57,678 bases of DNA, from positions 1 through 57,678 of the forward strand of contig DWVG01000017.1 of NCBI GenBank assembly GCA_019120355.1, written 5' to 3'. The stretch comes from Candidatus Ligilactobacillus faecavium. GTDB lineage: Bacteria; Bacillota; Bacilli; Lactobacillales; Lactobacillaceae. Under the pieces are notes generated by a model. The model worked only from the letters and a program-made list of their open reading frames with translations, was not told the origin of the DNA and did no database searches. Each line of letters begins with the position of its first letter. Position 1 is the stretch's first letter. Both the position numbers and the translations under genes were made by a program. Positions 1 to 9,788 of this stretch are shown one piece after another.

Positions 1-74
1 GCTGCGCCTAAAATCACCCATAAAATTCCGATTACCAAACTGAACCAGTCAAATTTTCGTTCTGAATTAATCAT
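1..74 (-). CDS. N-terminal fragment of a membrane protein (truncated by window edge)
   Basis: Reverse strand reads ATG ATT AAT TCA GAA CGA AAA TTT GAC TGG TTC AGT TTG GTA ATC GGA ATT TTA TGG GTG ATT TTA (MINSERKFDWFSLVIGILWVILGA), a typical start of a small membrane protein. Confidence 0.5.
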   Translation of the reverse strand, partial: MINSERKFDWFSLVIGILWVILGA

Positions 75-131
75 CCTTCATTTTCCTCTCACTTTAATAC
101 TTTCATTCTAGCACGCTTCGCATCAAATTCC

Positions 132-785
132 TTAACTAAAGGCAGCTAAGAAACTTTCCTCAAAGGTATCCTGACCGCGAAAATACTTTTTACCGAACTC
201 ATCGATCAGGCCGTGAAAGATCTGGGCTTCGTGAAACGTAAAATCGGCTGGAAGCGTGATTTGCCGGGCAAGGTCCTGATAGTTTTTGCTGGAAACGCCG
301 AAATGCGCAAACAACTTTTGCGCGTAGTTATCCGCCACGAATGCCGGAACATCAAATACATAGATCAGCAAAACATCCGCCGTTTCATTGCCAACACCGC
401 GAAGCTTTAAAAGTTCGCGGCGTAAGTTCGTTCCAAAGTGCTGTCGAATTGCCGCATAGTCAAAATTAAAGTCATCCAGCCACGTAAACACCGCGCGAAT
501 TGCTTTGGATTTATTACGGTAAAAGCCGCTTGGACGAATCAAGGTCTGCAACGTTTGATCATCCAGCTGTAAAATACGCTGCGGATCAAATGCCGTGGCT
601 TCCTTTAACTGGTCAAGCGACTTTTGCGCACTTTCCCAGCTTGTATTCTGAACTAAAATCGCTCCAAGGACGATCTCCGGCTTGGATTCGGCCGGCCAAT
701 TTTGTTCCCCGCAATGAGCAACCATTGTTTGATAAAGTTTCCGAATATCGATCATTTTTTCCTCCGCCTTAATTGGTGTAAACAA
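132..785 (-). CDS. Endonuclease III-related HhH-GPD DNA repair protein (start may be Met at 755)
   Basis: HhH-GPD-like LRGVGNETADVLLIYVFDVPAFVADNYAQKLFAHFG; SD-proximal MIDIRKLY start is likely. Confidence 0.8.
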   Translation of the reverse strand: MFTPIKAEEKMIDIRKLYQTMVAHCGEQNWPAESKPEIVLGAILVQNTSWESAQKSLDQLKEATAFDPQRILQLDDQTLQTLIRPSGFYRNKSKAIRAVFTWLDDFNFDYAAIRQHFGTNLRRELLKLRGVGNETADVLLIYVFDVPAFVADNYAQKLFAHFGVSSKNYQDLARQITLPADFTFHEAQIFHGLIDEFGKKYFRGQDTFEESFLAAFS

Positions 786-812
786 AAAAGATACGCCGAA
801 GCGTATCTTTTC
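784..812 (-). terminator. Rho-independent terminator of gpmA
   Basis: AAAAGATACGC-CGAA-GCGTATCTTTT hairpin. Confidence 0.8.
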
Positions 813-830
813 ATTTCAATCAACTTCAAA

Positions 831-1517
831 TTAAAGTTGCTTCTTGTCAACAACTTTCAAGTTTTCGTCTAAATCGTAAACGATTGGTTGACCTGTTGGG
901 ATTTCCAAGTTGATGATGTCATCATCTGAAATACCTTCAAGATATTTTGTCAAAGCACGTAATGAGTTACCGTGAGCAGCAACGATTACATTCTTGCCAG
1001 CTAACAAGTCTGGAGCAATGTGGTCTTCCCAGAATGGCATTACACGTTCAAGTGTAACTTTCAAGTTTTCACCGCCAGGGATAACGTTTGGATCCAAGTT
1101 TGCGTAACGACGATCTTGAGCAGCTGAGCGAGGATCATCTTCACTTAACATTGGAGGTAAAACGTCATATGAACGACGCCAGATGTGAACTTGTTCTTCA
1201 CCAAATTTTTCAGCAGCTTCTGCCTTGTTTTGGCCTTGCAAGTCGCCATAGTGACGTTCGTTTAAGCGCCATGACTTAACTTCTGGAATCCATAATTGGT
1301 CTGATTCTTCCAAAGCATAGTGCAATGTCATGATAGCCCGCTTTAAAACTGATGTGTATGCTTGGTCTAATTGGATGCCGGCATCTTTAAGTTTACGGCC
1401 AGCTTCCTTAGCTTCTGCAACACCATTTTCACTTAAGTTAACGTCTGTCCAACCAGTGAAAAGGTTCTTTAAGTTCCATTCACTTTGTCCGTGACGGATG
1501 AATACTAATTTTGACAT
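831..1517 (-). CDS. gpmA: 2,3-bisphosphoglycerate-dependent phosphoglycerate mutase
   Basis: [36 protein letters not shown] motif, [10 protein letters not shown]. Confidence 0.96.
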   Translation of the reverse strand: MSKLVFIRHGQSEWNLKNLFTGWTDVNLSENGVAEAKEAGRKLKDAGIQLDQAYTSVLKRAIMTLHYALEESDQLWIPEVKSWRLNERHYGDLQGQNKAEAAEKFGEEQVHIWRRSYDVLPPMLSEDDPRSAAQDRRYANLDPNVIPGGENLKVTLERVMPFWEDHIAPDLLAGKNVIVAAHGNSLRALTKYLEGISDDDIINLEIPTGQPIVYDLDENLKVVDKKQL

Positions 1518-1600
1518 ATTCGTAACCTCTTTCTTGAATTAAGATATTACACTGGATATTTTACACTGAATCATTAAAAATTAATAGTCTCTTTAACAAA

Positions 1601-2791
1601 TTATTCCTGATATGCCCGAACGGCTTGAATTAACTGCTTCGTTGCCTGGCGGACATTGGCCGGCGTCGTCGCTAAGTTAAAGCGGATGTGACCCTTGCCC
1701 GCTTCGCCGAACCAGTCGCCAAAATCAACGGCCAACTTTGCTTTGTCCTGAATGACGGTTTGCAGGTCTTCAGCTGCAACGAGTTGCGAAAGGTCGATCC
1801 ATGCAAGGTATGTCCCTTCAAGCGGCGAAATCACGGCTTCTGGAAGTTCCTTCTTCAACTCATCACGAACATAATGATAGTTATCCGCAATCGTTTCAAG
1901 CAATCCTTCGAGCCATTCGGTACCATGCCGGTATGCGGCTTCACCCGCAACTTGGCCTAACAAACAACCGCCTGGATTCTTCATCCGTTCCTGATATGCA
2001 TCATAGCGCATCATAATTTGCGGGTTGGGAATGATTACGTGACTGTTCCACAATGATGCCAGGTTAAAGGTTTTTGACGGTGAATCAACAACAACTAAAT
2101 TATCGCGGTAAAAACCATCCTTAATGTTTAGCATCGACGTAAATTGGCTGCCGTCAATCATTAAATCATGGTGAATTTCATCTGCGATCACCAATACTTG
2201 TTCCTGCCGGCAAAGTTCTAATACATCTTCGAGTTCTTGGGCTGACCATACACGACCGACTGGGTTATGCGGGCTGCAGAAAATCATCAACCGGACTTGA
2301 TTATCGATCATTTTTTGCCGCATGTCATCCAAATCAAGTTCATAATGGCCATGATTATCGATCAAATTTGAAACCACTAATTTGCGATCATTCTTTTCGA
2401 TCACATCCATAAATGGGAAATAAACGGGTTGCAAAACCATCACAGCATCCCCCGGCTTCGTTAATAATTGAACCAGGTTGCTTAATGATTGCACCACGTT
2501 CGGATTAAACCGGACCCATTCCTTATGCAGTTCGATTCCATACCGTTCTTTTTGCCATGTAAAGTAAGCATCATAGTATGAATCCGGCGTAAATGAATAG
2601 CCGAATGCTCCTTCATCGATTCGAGTACGCAAAGCTTCCCGCACTGCTTCCGGAGTTTTAAATTCCATATCGGCAACCCACATTGGCAACAGGTCATTTT
2701 CACCGAACTTGGCTTGCATGCCGTCCCACTTTACTGAATTCGTATTTTGGCGTTCAACCACATATTGTTTCACAAAATCTTCCTTATTCAT
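1601..2791 (-). CDS. MalY/PatB-family pyridoxal-phosphate aminotransferase / cystathionine beta-lyase
   Basis: PLP Lys motif SPSKTFNLASLWNS, ADEIHHDL; likely start MNKEDF. Confidence 0.9.
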   Translation of the reverse strand: MNKEDFVKQYVVERQNTNSVKWDGMQAKFGENDLLPMWVADMEFKTPEAVREALRTRIDEGAFGYSFTPDSYYDAYFTWQKERYGIELHKEWVRFNPNVVQSLSNLVQLLTKPGDAVMVLQPVYFPFMDVIEKNDRKLVVSNLIDNHGHYELDLDDMRQKMIDNQVRLMIFCSPHNPVGRVWSAQELEDVLELCRQEQVLVIADEIHHDLMIDGSQFTSMLNIKDGFYRDNLVVVDSPSKTFNLASLWNSHVIIPNPQIMMRYDAYQERMKNPGGCLLGQVAGEAAYRHGTEWLEGLLETIADNYHYVRDELKKELPEAVISPLEGTYLAWIDLSQLVAAEDLQTVIQDKAKLAVDFGDWFGEAGKGHIRFNLATTPANVRQATKQLIQAVRAYQE

Positions 2792-3854
2792 TGCTCTCAC
2801 CTTTCTTGCGCCGCTGTTGCACTTTCCGATGCAATTTCTGATGCCGGCCCGGATGTGGTTTGATTTCTAACACATTCAATAAGAAAGTGAAAATTGGAAT
2901 TCCAACGATCAACCCCCACGTTCCGAAAAGCCGTTCTGAAACAAATAACACAACAAAAGTGTAAAAAATCGGCAATTCGGTCCGGCTTGACATAAATTTG
3001 GGATTCAAAATATAGGCTTCAATTGCGTGAATGATCAACAGCATAATCAGGACATAAATCACATCACGAAATCCGCCATCCGTATACGCAACAAACGACA
3101 TTGGGATTGTCGAGATGATAACCCCCGCAACTGGTATCAAGCTTAACACAAAAATCATCACAGCTAAACTGGCAATTTGCGGAACACCGATGATTGCCAG
3201 TCCGATACATGTCAGAATCGTGTTAACGATTGCAATTAAAAATTGTGCTTCTAAAACAATTCCAAAGGTGTTAGTAAAAATCTTCGCAAAATGATAAATA
3301 TCTTTGAAGATCCATGAGTATGGGCCTTCTAAGAAGCTGCGTGAGAATTTAAACGTTGTATCCTTTTCAACCGTGAAGAAAAAACTCAGTAACAGCGACA
3401 TCACAAACGTAAAGCCCATTGAACCGGCCTTGCTGATATAGCCGAAAATAACCGTCATTCCGCCTTTCAGCTGCTGGCTAAAGTCGCTGTGCTTAATGTA
3501 GGCTGAAATGTACGTCGCAATTTCGCCGGCGCCTTCCGGTAAATGCTTATAAAAATGCAAAATTGAATGAATCATATTTTCCGACTGAACGATCAATTTT
3601 GGAACATAGGTCGTAACGGCTGCCACAAATAAAACGATCAGCAACAAGTACACTCCGACTACGATTACTGGCGACGGAATCTTGACCCGCTTTTGAATCC
3701 AATTAATCAACCGGATGATCAAAAATGAAAAAATAAACGTCAACAAAATAATACTGATCATCTTATGAAATGCAAATAAAATTCCTATCAAGAACAGCAA
3801 AATCACAAACCGCCGCAACCGCGTATTATTCAAAAAACGTTGCCATAAACTCAT
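2784..3854 (-). CDS. AI-2E family transporter (PerM/YhhT-like)
   Basis: Multi-TM protein with typical C-terminal AI-2E family block (LSLIPVAGVIISTIPMSFVA...EAYILNPKFMSSRTELP); the ORF opens at 3887 but MSLWQRFL is the likely start. Confidence 0.88.
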   Translation of the reverse strand: MSLWQRFLNNTRLRRFVILLFLIGILFAFHKMISIILLTFIFSFLIIRLINWIQKRVKIPSPVIVVGVYLLLIVLFVAAVTTYVPKLIVQSENMIHSILHFYKHLPEGAGEIATYISAYIKHSDFSQQLKGGMTVIFGYISKAGSMGFTFVMSLLLSFFFTVEKDTTFKFSRSFLEGPYSWIFKDIYHFAKIFTNTFGIVLEAQFLIAIVNTILTCIGLAIIGVPQIASLAVMIFVLSLIPVAGVIISTIPMSFVAYTDGGFRDVIYVLIMLLIIHAIEAYILNPKFMSSRTELPIFYTFVVLFVSERLFGTWGLIVGIPIFTFLLNVLEIKPHPGRHQKLHRKVQQRRKKGESNE

Positions 3855-3904
3855 TAATTCTTTCCCTTTCCATCTGTTAATTCGCAATAACTTAATTATA
3901 CATT

Positions 3905-3950
3905 AAAGGTGTAATGAAACCACGCTTTAACTTTGGCTCATTACACCTTT
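3905..3950 (-). terminator. 13-bp perfect inverted repeat after the HAD gene (terminator or operator)
   Basis: AAAGGTGTAATGA (3905-3917) / TCATTACACCTTT (3938-3950); U-tract is weak. Confidence 0.5.
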
Positions 3951-3953
3951 GAC

Positions 3954-4616
3954 TTAAATATTCAATAATTCATCCGGTTTTTCTAAAAGAAAATCTGAGT
4001 TTTCCGCTTTTAATAATTGGGGATCAAACGTATCCCACAGGCAACCACACGTCTTCACCCCAGCGGCCTTGCCCATTTGAAGGTCATACTTCGCATCGCC
4101 AATCATTACTGACTCGTTCTTGTCCAGATGATACTTCGCAACCACCATCAAGACCCCATCCGGTGCTGGTTTATAATGGTCAACTTGATCAGATCCAATT
4201 ACATCAGTAAACAAATCTGCAATCTCAAGGGTCTTTAGATTCCGTTTTAAAGAGGTTGAAGACTTGCTTGAAACGATGAAGAGCTTCTTGCCAGCATCCT
4301 TTAATGCAGTCAGCGTAGCCTTCATTTGTGGAAACAAAGTCGTTGTTTTCTGTTCGATTTCGCCATAGTGGCGGCGGAAACAATCATACATTGCTTCGAA
4401 CTGCTCGGCTGAATAGTGTTTGCCTTGTTTTTCAACCAATTCCGGGATAAAGGTTTCGATCGGAACCCCCATATAATACCGCACCGTTTCAGCGGATGGA
4501 ACTTCAAGGCCAAAGTCCTTAAAGCACGCTTGAGTTGCAAGGGTAGCCGCATCGCCAGAGTCCGCAATCGTCCCGTCAAAGTCAAATAAAAAATTCTGCA
4601 TTTTAAATTTCTCCAT
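3954..4616 (-). CDS. HAD-superfamily phosphatase (phosphoglycolate phosphatase-like)
   Basis: FDFDGTIADS, VSSKSSTSLKRNL, MIGDAKYDLQMGKAAGVKT. Confidence 0.9.
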   Translation of the reverse strand: MEKFKMQNFLFDFDGTIADSGDAATLATQACFKDFGLEVPSAETVRYYMGVPIETFIPELVEKQGKHYSAEQFEAMYDCFRRHYGEIEQKTTTLFPQMKATLTALKDAGKKLFIVSSKSSTSLKRNLKTLEIADLFTDVIGSDQVDHYKPAPDGVLMVVAKYHLDKNESVMIGDAKYDLQMGKAAGVKTCGCLWDTFDPQLLKAENSDFLLEKPDELLNI

Positions 4617-5668
4617 TAATCTTCCTTTTTGATCCGGTTGTATGTAAATGAAAACCGGTATGTTTGCTTGCTGTACCGCGGCAAAACAATGTCGCCAAAG
4701 TTATCTTGGTGAATTGCATCCGGCAGCATTTGACATTCAAGGGCGATTCCTTCGTTCTTATTGGCTGGTTCGCCATGGTCGCGGCTGAATGACATGTTTT
4801 GGCCCGTAATTTCTTCTGGCGTATAAACCACCAATCCGTTCCGATCAGAGTTGATCGTAATCTGGCGGCCGCTTTCCTGATCGCGTAAAGCCGCAACTGG
4901 CTTCGTGCCTTGACCAGGACCGTTTACAACATATGTCGTATCAAGACCGTGAGCTTTGCCGACTGCCAAGGCAACGTTACTGAAGTCACGGAAATCGTAT
5001 GGCGTATTTGCGACGGATAAAACTTCGCCGGTTGGAATCATTTGATCGTTAACATCCAAAATTCCGGTGCTGTTGATCTGCATTTCATGCGTTGTCAAAT
5101 CACGCCGGTCGCTTAAGTTAAAGTATGCGTGGCACGTTGGATTGAAAAGCGTATCTTCCTTACCGTTCATTGCACTGTATGCGATCGTTACCCGGTTATT
5201 GTTGTTCAACGTGTAAATAATCGTTGCCAAAATGTTGCCCGGAAAGCCGTCCATTTCCTCATCGATTTTCCGTTGAAAAATAACACTGATGCCATTCTTC
5301 GAAATTGAAGTTGAATAGTTCCAATTCAACGTTGAAAAGCCGTTCGGGCCACCGTGCAATGTATTGTCGTTTTCATTTGCCGGTAATTGATAATGCTTAC
5401 CGTTCAAATCATATGAAGCGCCTTTGATTCGGCCAGCAACGCGACCAATCGACTTACAAATGTTTTGATTATTTGAATAATAATCGTCAATTCCGTCAAA
5501 ACTCAGCAACAAGTTTTTCTTCGTTCCGTCATCTTCCGGTACTGCGAACCGGTGCCAAATTGCGCCCATCGTTAGACACGACACTTCAACCCCATTGTCA
5601 TTGACCAACGTAATTTCCGTAACCTTTTCATTCTGATAACGTCCAAATGTATGTTGTAAAATGTCCAT
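4616..5668 (-). CDS. galM: Aldose 1-epimerase
   Basis: GRVAGRIKGASYDLNGKHYQLPANENDNTLHGG, PTCHAYFNLS, EGIALECQMLPD. Confidence 0.93.
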   Translation of the reverse strand: MDILQHTFGRYQNEKVTEITLVNDNGVEVSCLTMGAIWHRFAVPEDDGTKKNLLLSFDGIDDYYSNNQNICKSIGRVAGRIKGASYDLNGKHYQLPANENDNTLHGGPNGFSTLNWNYSTSISKNGISVIFQRKIDEEMDGFPGNILATIIYTLNNNNRVTIAYSAMNGKEDTLFNPTCHAYFNLSDRRDLTTHEMQINSTGILDVNDQMIPTGEVLSVANTPYDFRDFSNVALAVGKAHGLDTTYVVNGPGQGTKPVAALRDQESGRQITINSDRNGLVVYTPEEITGQNMSFSRDHGEPANKNEGIALECQMLPDAIHQDNFGDIVLPRYSKQTYRFSFTYNRIKKED

Positions 5669-5766
5669 TTTTAATCTCCTGTAATTAAGTAGTATCGTTC
5701 TACGCCTCCATTATCTCATATCTTTAATTAGAGTAAAATGTATCACTTATTATTTTGAATTAAAAA

Positions 5767-5797
5767 ACGTGAAATGGAATTTAAACCATTTCACGTC
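5767..5797 (-). terminator. Terminator after galE
   Basis: CGTGAAATGG-TTTAAATT-CCATTTCACG followed by TTTTTT on the minus strand. Confidence 0.85.
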
Positions 5798-5812
5798 TAA
5801 AATCATTCTTAA

Positions 5813-6814
5813 TTAATCTTTATCATCAAAACCATTTGGATGCTTTGAGTGCCATGCCCATGCCGTTTCGATCAAGCTATGAACATCATCATATTTTGGT
5901 TCCCAACCTAAGATCTTGCGGGCCTTGTCTGAAGCTGCAACCAATGAATCCGGGTCACCGCCACGCCGGCCGGCAATTTCTGCAGGAATTTCTTTTCCTG
6001 TAACTTCACGGGCAGCCTTCAACATTTCTAAGTTTGAGAATCCAGTTGATGAACCCAAGTTGAATGCATCTGATGGATTGCCGTCACGCAAGTAGTTCAT
6101 TGCCAAAATGTGAGCGTCGGCTAAATCGTATGGGTGAACGTAATCCCGAATGTTGGTTCCATCTGGAGTATTGTAGTCGTCACCATAGATTTGAAGCTTA
6201 TCACGCTTGCCTTGAGCAACTTGTAAAATAATTGGAACCAAGTGAGTTTCTGGACCGTGGTCTTCACCAATTGAACCATCCGGCTTTGCACCGGCAACGT
6301 TGAAGTAACGTAATGCAACCCACTTGATGCCGTAAGCTTCGTCAGCCCACTTCATAATTTTTTCCATCATTAACTTACTTTCACCGTAAGGGTTGATTGG
6401 GTTTTGTGGGTCTGTTTCCTTGATCGGCATGTGATCTGGAATACCATATGTTGCAGCTGATGATGAGAAGACTAAGTTCTTTACACCGACTTCTTTCATA
6501 ACTTCAAGAAGCTTGATCAAGCCTGTAATGTTGTTATCAAAGTATTTCAAAGGTTTGTGCATTGATTCGCCAACCAATGAGTATGCAGCAAAGTGAATTA
6601 CTGTATCGATATCAGGGTTTTCCTTGAATACCTTCCGCATAAAGTCTTTGTCTGCGATATCGCCTTCATAGAATTTTGCTTTGTCGCTAACAGCTGCACG
6701 GTGTCCTGTGCATAAGTTATCAACGACAACTGTATCTTCGCCGTTTTCAATTAAACGGTCGACCATATGTGAACCGATATATCCGGCTCCGCCTACAACT
6801 AATACTGATGCCAT
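5813..6814 (-). CDS. galE: UDP-glucose 4-epimerase
   Basis: [38 protein letters not shown]. Confidence 0.96.
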   Translation of the reverse strand: MASVLVVGGAGYIGSHMVDRLIENGEDTVVVDNLCTGHRAAVSDKAKFYEGDIADKDFMRKVFKENPDIDTVIHFAAYSLVGESMHKPLKYFDNNITGLIKLLEVMKEVGVKNLVFSSSAATYGIPDHMPIKETDPQNPINPYGESKLMMEKIMKWADEAYGIKWVALRYFNVAGAKPDGSIGEDHGPETHLVPIILQVAQGKRDKLQIYGDDYNTPDGTNIRDYVHPYDLADAHILAMNYLRDGNPSDAFNLGSSTGFSNLEMLKAAREVTGKEIPAEIAGRRGGDPDSLVAASDKARKILGWEPKYDDVHSLIETAWAWHSKHPNGFDDKD

Positions 6815-7012
6815 AATATCCTCCTATTAGAGTTGATCTCTAACGTTCTTATGTAATTAAAAACTTACTTCTTCATTGAAATAAATTTTCCTAAAAGGAA
6901 TTATACACTTTTTACATTTTTCATGCATTAATTTGTCTTTCTAGATTTCACTTGTCATCTTCGCGGCCATGTGCTTAACTGGTAATAGCACTATAACAAT
7001 AGGAGTTTAATC

Positions 7013-7738
7013 ATGGCTGAATTGATTTACCAGCAAATTATCACCGATTTAAAAAAGAAAATTTTTAATAATGAATTCCCAGACATGAAATTGCCTGATG
7101 AACGCAGCCTTGCAGAAAAATACAATGTAAGCCGCAGTTCGATCAAACGGGCACTCAGCCGGATGGCCAGTGACGGGATTATTTTTAAAAAGCGCGGTTC
7201 CGGAACATTCATCAATCCACTTTACTTAAAGAATGAATCTGTATTCAATTACGGTTCTGGGAAGAACCTCGGAATTTCAGACAACTTCCAATTAAACGGT
7301 GAAAAACCCAGCGTCAAAGTTTTAAGTTTCGACGTTGTCCGTCCAACCGCCGAACTACAACGCGACCTCTTTCTTGAAAGTGAAGACTTTGTGTACCAGA
7401 TCAAAAGGTTGCGGTTCTTTGACGATCAGCCATTTATGATTGAAACTGGCTTTATTCCAATCAAGCTGCTTCCAAAGTTAAGCAGCAGTATTCTCGAAAA
7501 GTCGATTTTCGACTATGTTCACCGGGAATTAAAGCAATCCGTTTCAAAGTCATTCATGTCGGTTTTTGCCGAACCGTCAAATCAGCAAGATCAAGAACTG
7601 CTGAAACTTAATCCAACTCAACCGGTCGGCGTTATGGAAGGCATCTTCTTCCTTGATAACGGAACGCCGTTTGAGTTTTCAAGCATGCGGTTGCACTATG
7701 AATATATGAAATTCAATTCATTTGTAAGTATTCAATAA
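7013..7738 (+). CDS. GntR-family transcriptional regulator with UTRA domain
   Basis: N-terminal wHTH (LPDERSLAEKYNVSRSSIKRALSRMASDGIIFKKRGSGTFI) plus UTRA-like C-terminus. Confidence 0.92.
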   Translation: MAELIYQQIITDLKKKIFNNEFPDMKLPDERSLAEKYNVSRSSIKRALSRMASDGIIFKKRGSGTFINPLYLKNESVFNYGSGKNLGISDNFQLNGEKPSVKVLSFDVVRPTAELQRDLFLESEDFVYQIKRLRFFDDQPFMIETGFIPIKLLPKLSSSILEKSIFDYVHRELKQSVSKSFMSVFAEPSNQQDQELLKLNPTQPVGVMEGIFFLDNGTPFEFSSMRLHYEYMKFNSFVSIQ

Positions 7739-7740
7739 AA

Positions 7741-7868
7741 AGGTGCGACAAAACGTTCAAAACAAGCGTGTGGAAGCAGAAAAGCGAACGAATCGCGCTA
7801 GCATAGATTCGAAGATTTGAGTCCTTCACTAGCTTCGCGTCGCAGCTCCGTTTGTTTTGGAATCCGAT
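7741..7868 (+). repeat. Interspersed intergenic repeat, copy 1 of 3
   Basis: Shares GGAAGCAGAAAA, CGAATCGCGC, AGCATAGATTC and GTTTGTTTTGGAA in order with 25301-25420; all but CGAATCGCGC (there CAAATCGCGT) also with 42080-42203. Confidence 0.85.
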
Positions 7869-7869
7869 A

Positions 7870-7904
7870 AAAAAAGAAGGTTGCGATTGCAACCTTCTTT
7901 TTTT
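7870..7904. terminator. Bidirectional terminator (gntR/repeat and guaC)
   Basis: AAAAAAGAAGGTTGCGATTGCAACCTTCTTTTTTT. Confidence 0.88.
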
Positions 7905-8886
7905 ATTCTCCTAATTGATCGCCATTAATAATTGAATTTTTAACGATCACATAATCAACTTTCCGTAAATCAGTTAATTTCCGACCACCGGCATACGAAA
8001 TCGACGACTGCAAATCCTCCTGCATGGCTTGCAACGTATCACTGATTTTACCGCGATATGGTACTAATAACTGTTTTCCTTCAATGTTGTGCACATCATT
8101 TTTCTGAACGAATGAAGCTGAGCCCCAGTACTTCTTATACTTTTGACCGTCAATCGTTACGACCTCACCCGGTGATTCCAAATGACCGGCAAACATTGAT
8201 CCGATCATTACCATTGAAGCGCCGAACCGGATCGACTTGGCAATGTCGCCATTATACCGCACCCCGCCGTCTGCAACGATCGGATGATGAGCGACCGCAC
8301 TGCATGCTTGAATCGCTGCTAATTGCCAGCCACCAGTTCCAAAACCGGTTTTTAATTTAGTAATACATGCTTTTCCGGGCCCAATTCCAACTTTCGTAGC
8401 ATCGGCACCGGCATTTTCTAAATCAATTACCGCTTGCGGGGTTGCAATATTGCCAACAATCACAAAACTTTCTGGCAATTGTTTCTTAATATAATCGATC
8501 ATTTTCATTACGTAATCCGAATGACCATGCGCAACATCAATCGTGATATATTCCGGAACTGCATGCATTTCCTTTAATTGATCAACTAATTGGTATTCAC
8601 GATCCCTAATTCCAATTGAAATCGATGCGAATTGACCTTGTTGGTGCATCCGTTGGACGAACGCTGCCCGCGTTTGCGGTTCAAACCGGTGCATCACATA
8701 AAAGTACCCGTTTTGAGCTAACCATAAAGCTAGATTTTCATCAATCACGCTTGCCATGTTCGCCGGAACGACCGGTAATTTAAACGTGCGAGAGCCAAAT
8801 TTAATTCGGGTATCCGCCTCTTTCCGACTTTTCAAAACACATTTATTTGGAATTAATTGCACATCTTCATAATCAAAGGTTTCCAT
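7903..8886 (-). CDS. guaC: GMP reductase
   Basis: [56 protein letters not shown]. Confidence 0.94.
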   Translation of the reverse strand: METFDYEDVQLIPNKCVLKSRKEADTRIKFGSRTFKLPVVPANMASVIDENLALWLAQNGYFYVMHRFEPQTRAAFVQRMHQQGQFASISIGIRDREYQLVDQLKEMHAVPEYITIDVAHGHSDYVMKMIDYIKKQLPESFVIVGNIATPQAVIDLENAGADATKVGIGPGKACITKLKTGFGTGGWQLAAIQACSAVAHHPIVADGGVRYNGDIAKSIRFGASMVMIGSMFAGHLESPGEVVTIDGQKYKKYWGSASFVQKNDVHNIEGKQLLVPYRGKISDTLQAMQEDLQSSISYAGGRKLTDLRKVDYVIVKNSIINGDQLGE

Positions 8887-9049
8887 TTTCGTTTTCCCCT
8901 TCAAAATTCTTAAAATGACCATTAATTATTTTATAGAAATCCCCAGTGATTTTCAAGAGCAAAATCGCCTTTTGTTTCCGAAATTGTTCATCAATGTTTG
9001 ACAATTCAAAATAATCGTTCATAATATAATTAACATTTAAATTAACTTT

Positions 9050-9121
9050 TTGCTTATATAATCGCTATGATATGGTTAGCAAGTTTCTACCCGATACCGT
9101 AAAACATCGGACTATAAGCTT
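9050..9121 (+). promoter_or_regulatory. Purine riboswitch aptamer (guanine/hypoxanthine type)
   Basis: P1 GCTTATA (9052-9058)/TATAAGC (9113-9119), P3 CCGAT/ATCGG, conserved TATAATCGC...ATATGG...AAGTTTCTACC...ACCGTAAA...GGACTATAAG with C in the GACTAT position. Confidence 0.93.
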
Positions 9122-9148
9122 TAAGTGTTCGGAATCATTTTAAGTCCG

Positions 9149-9206
9149 TTCATTTTTGCATTTGTTTTCCTGTCAGCATTTACAAGCAAAAATGAAGGGA
9201 TTTTTT
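9149..9206 (+). terminator. Riboswitch expression-platform terminator
   Basis: TTCATTTTTGC ... GCAAAAATGAA followed by GGGATTTTTTA. Confidence 0.75.
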
Positions 9207-9210
9207 ACAC

Positions 9211-9786
9211 ATGGAAGAACTTAAACAACGTATTTTACAAGATGGCGAAGTCCTTGATGGTGACATTTTAAAAGTCAATTCATTTCTGAATCATCAAATC
9301 GATCCGCAATTAATGCACCGCATCGGTCAGCAATTCAAGCACCTCTTTGATGACCAACCAGTTACTAAAATTTTAACGATTGAAGCTTCCGGAATCGCAC
9401 CGGCCTTGATGACTGGTTTGGCTTTCAACGTTCCGGTCGTTTTTGCCCGCAAATCTAAAAGTGCAATTCAAGATAACAACAGCTACCACGCTGACGTTTT
9501 TTCATACACCAAAAAGGTTACCAATCATATTTTAGTTGATCGTAAATTCATCAGTGCAACTGATCATGTCTTGATTATTGACGACTTTTTGGCAAATGGC
9601 GAAGCGGTCAATGGCCTAATTCAAGTATGTGATCAAGCCAAATGTACTCTTACTGGAATTGGAATCGTAATTGAAAAGACCTTTCAGAAAGGCGGTCAAC
9701 AACTTCGCGATTCAGGATACCAGCTTGAATCTTTAGTTCGAATCAAATCACTTGCTGATCAACACGTCACCTTTATGGAGGATTAA
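9211..9786 (+). CDS. xpt: Xanthine phosphoribosyltransferase
   Basis: MEELKQRILQDGEVLDGDILKVNSFLNHQIDPQLM, VLIIDDFLANGEAVNGL. Confidence 0.96.
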   Translation: MEELKQRILQDGEVLDGDILKVNSFLNHQIDPQLMHRIGQQFKHLFDDQPVTKILTIEASGIAPALMTGLAFNVPVVFARKSKSAIQDNNSYHADVFSYTKKVTNHILVDRKFISATDHVLIIDDFLANGEAVNGLIQVCDQAKCTLTGIGIVIEKTFQKGGQQLRDSGYQLESLVRIKSLADQHVTFMED

Positions 9787-9788
9787 CT

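Noticed and set aside
4603-4896. 97-aa ORF overlapping galM
   Set aside because: Out-of-frame shadow ORF within galM.
6970-6992. GTGCT...AGCAC inverted repeat before the gntR gene as its auto-operator
   Set aside because: Only a 5-bp arm with no support beyond position; not strong enough to report as a site.
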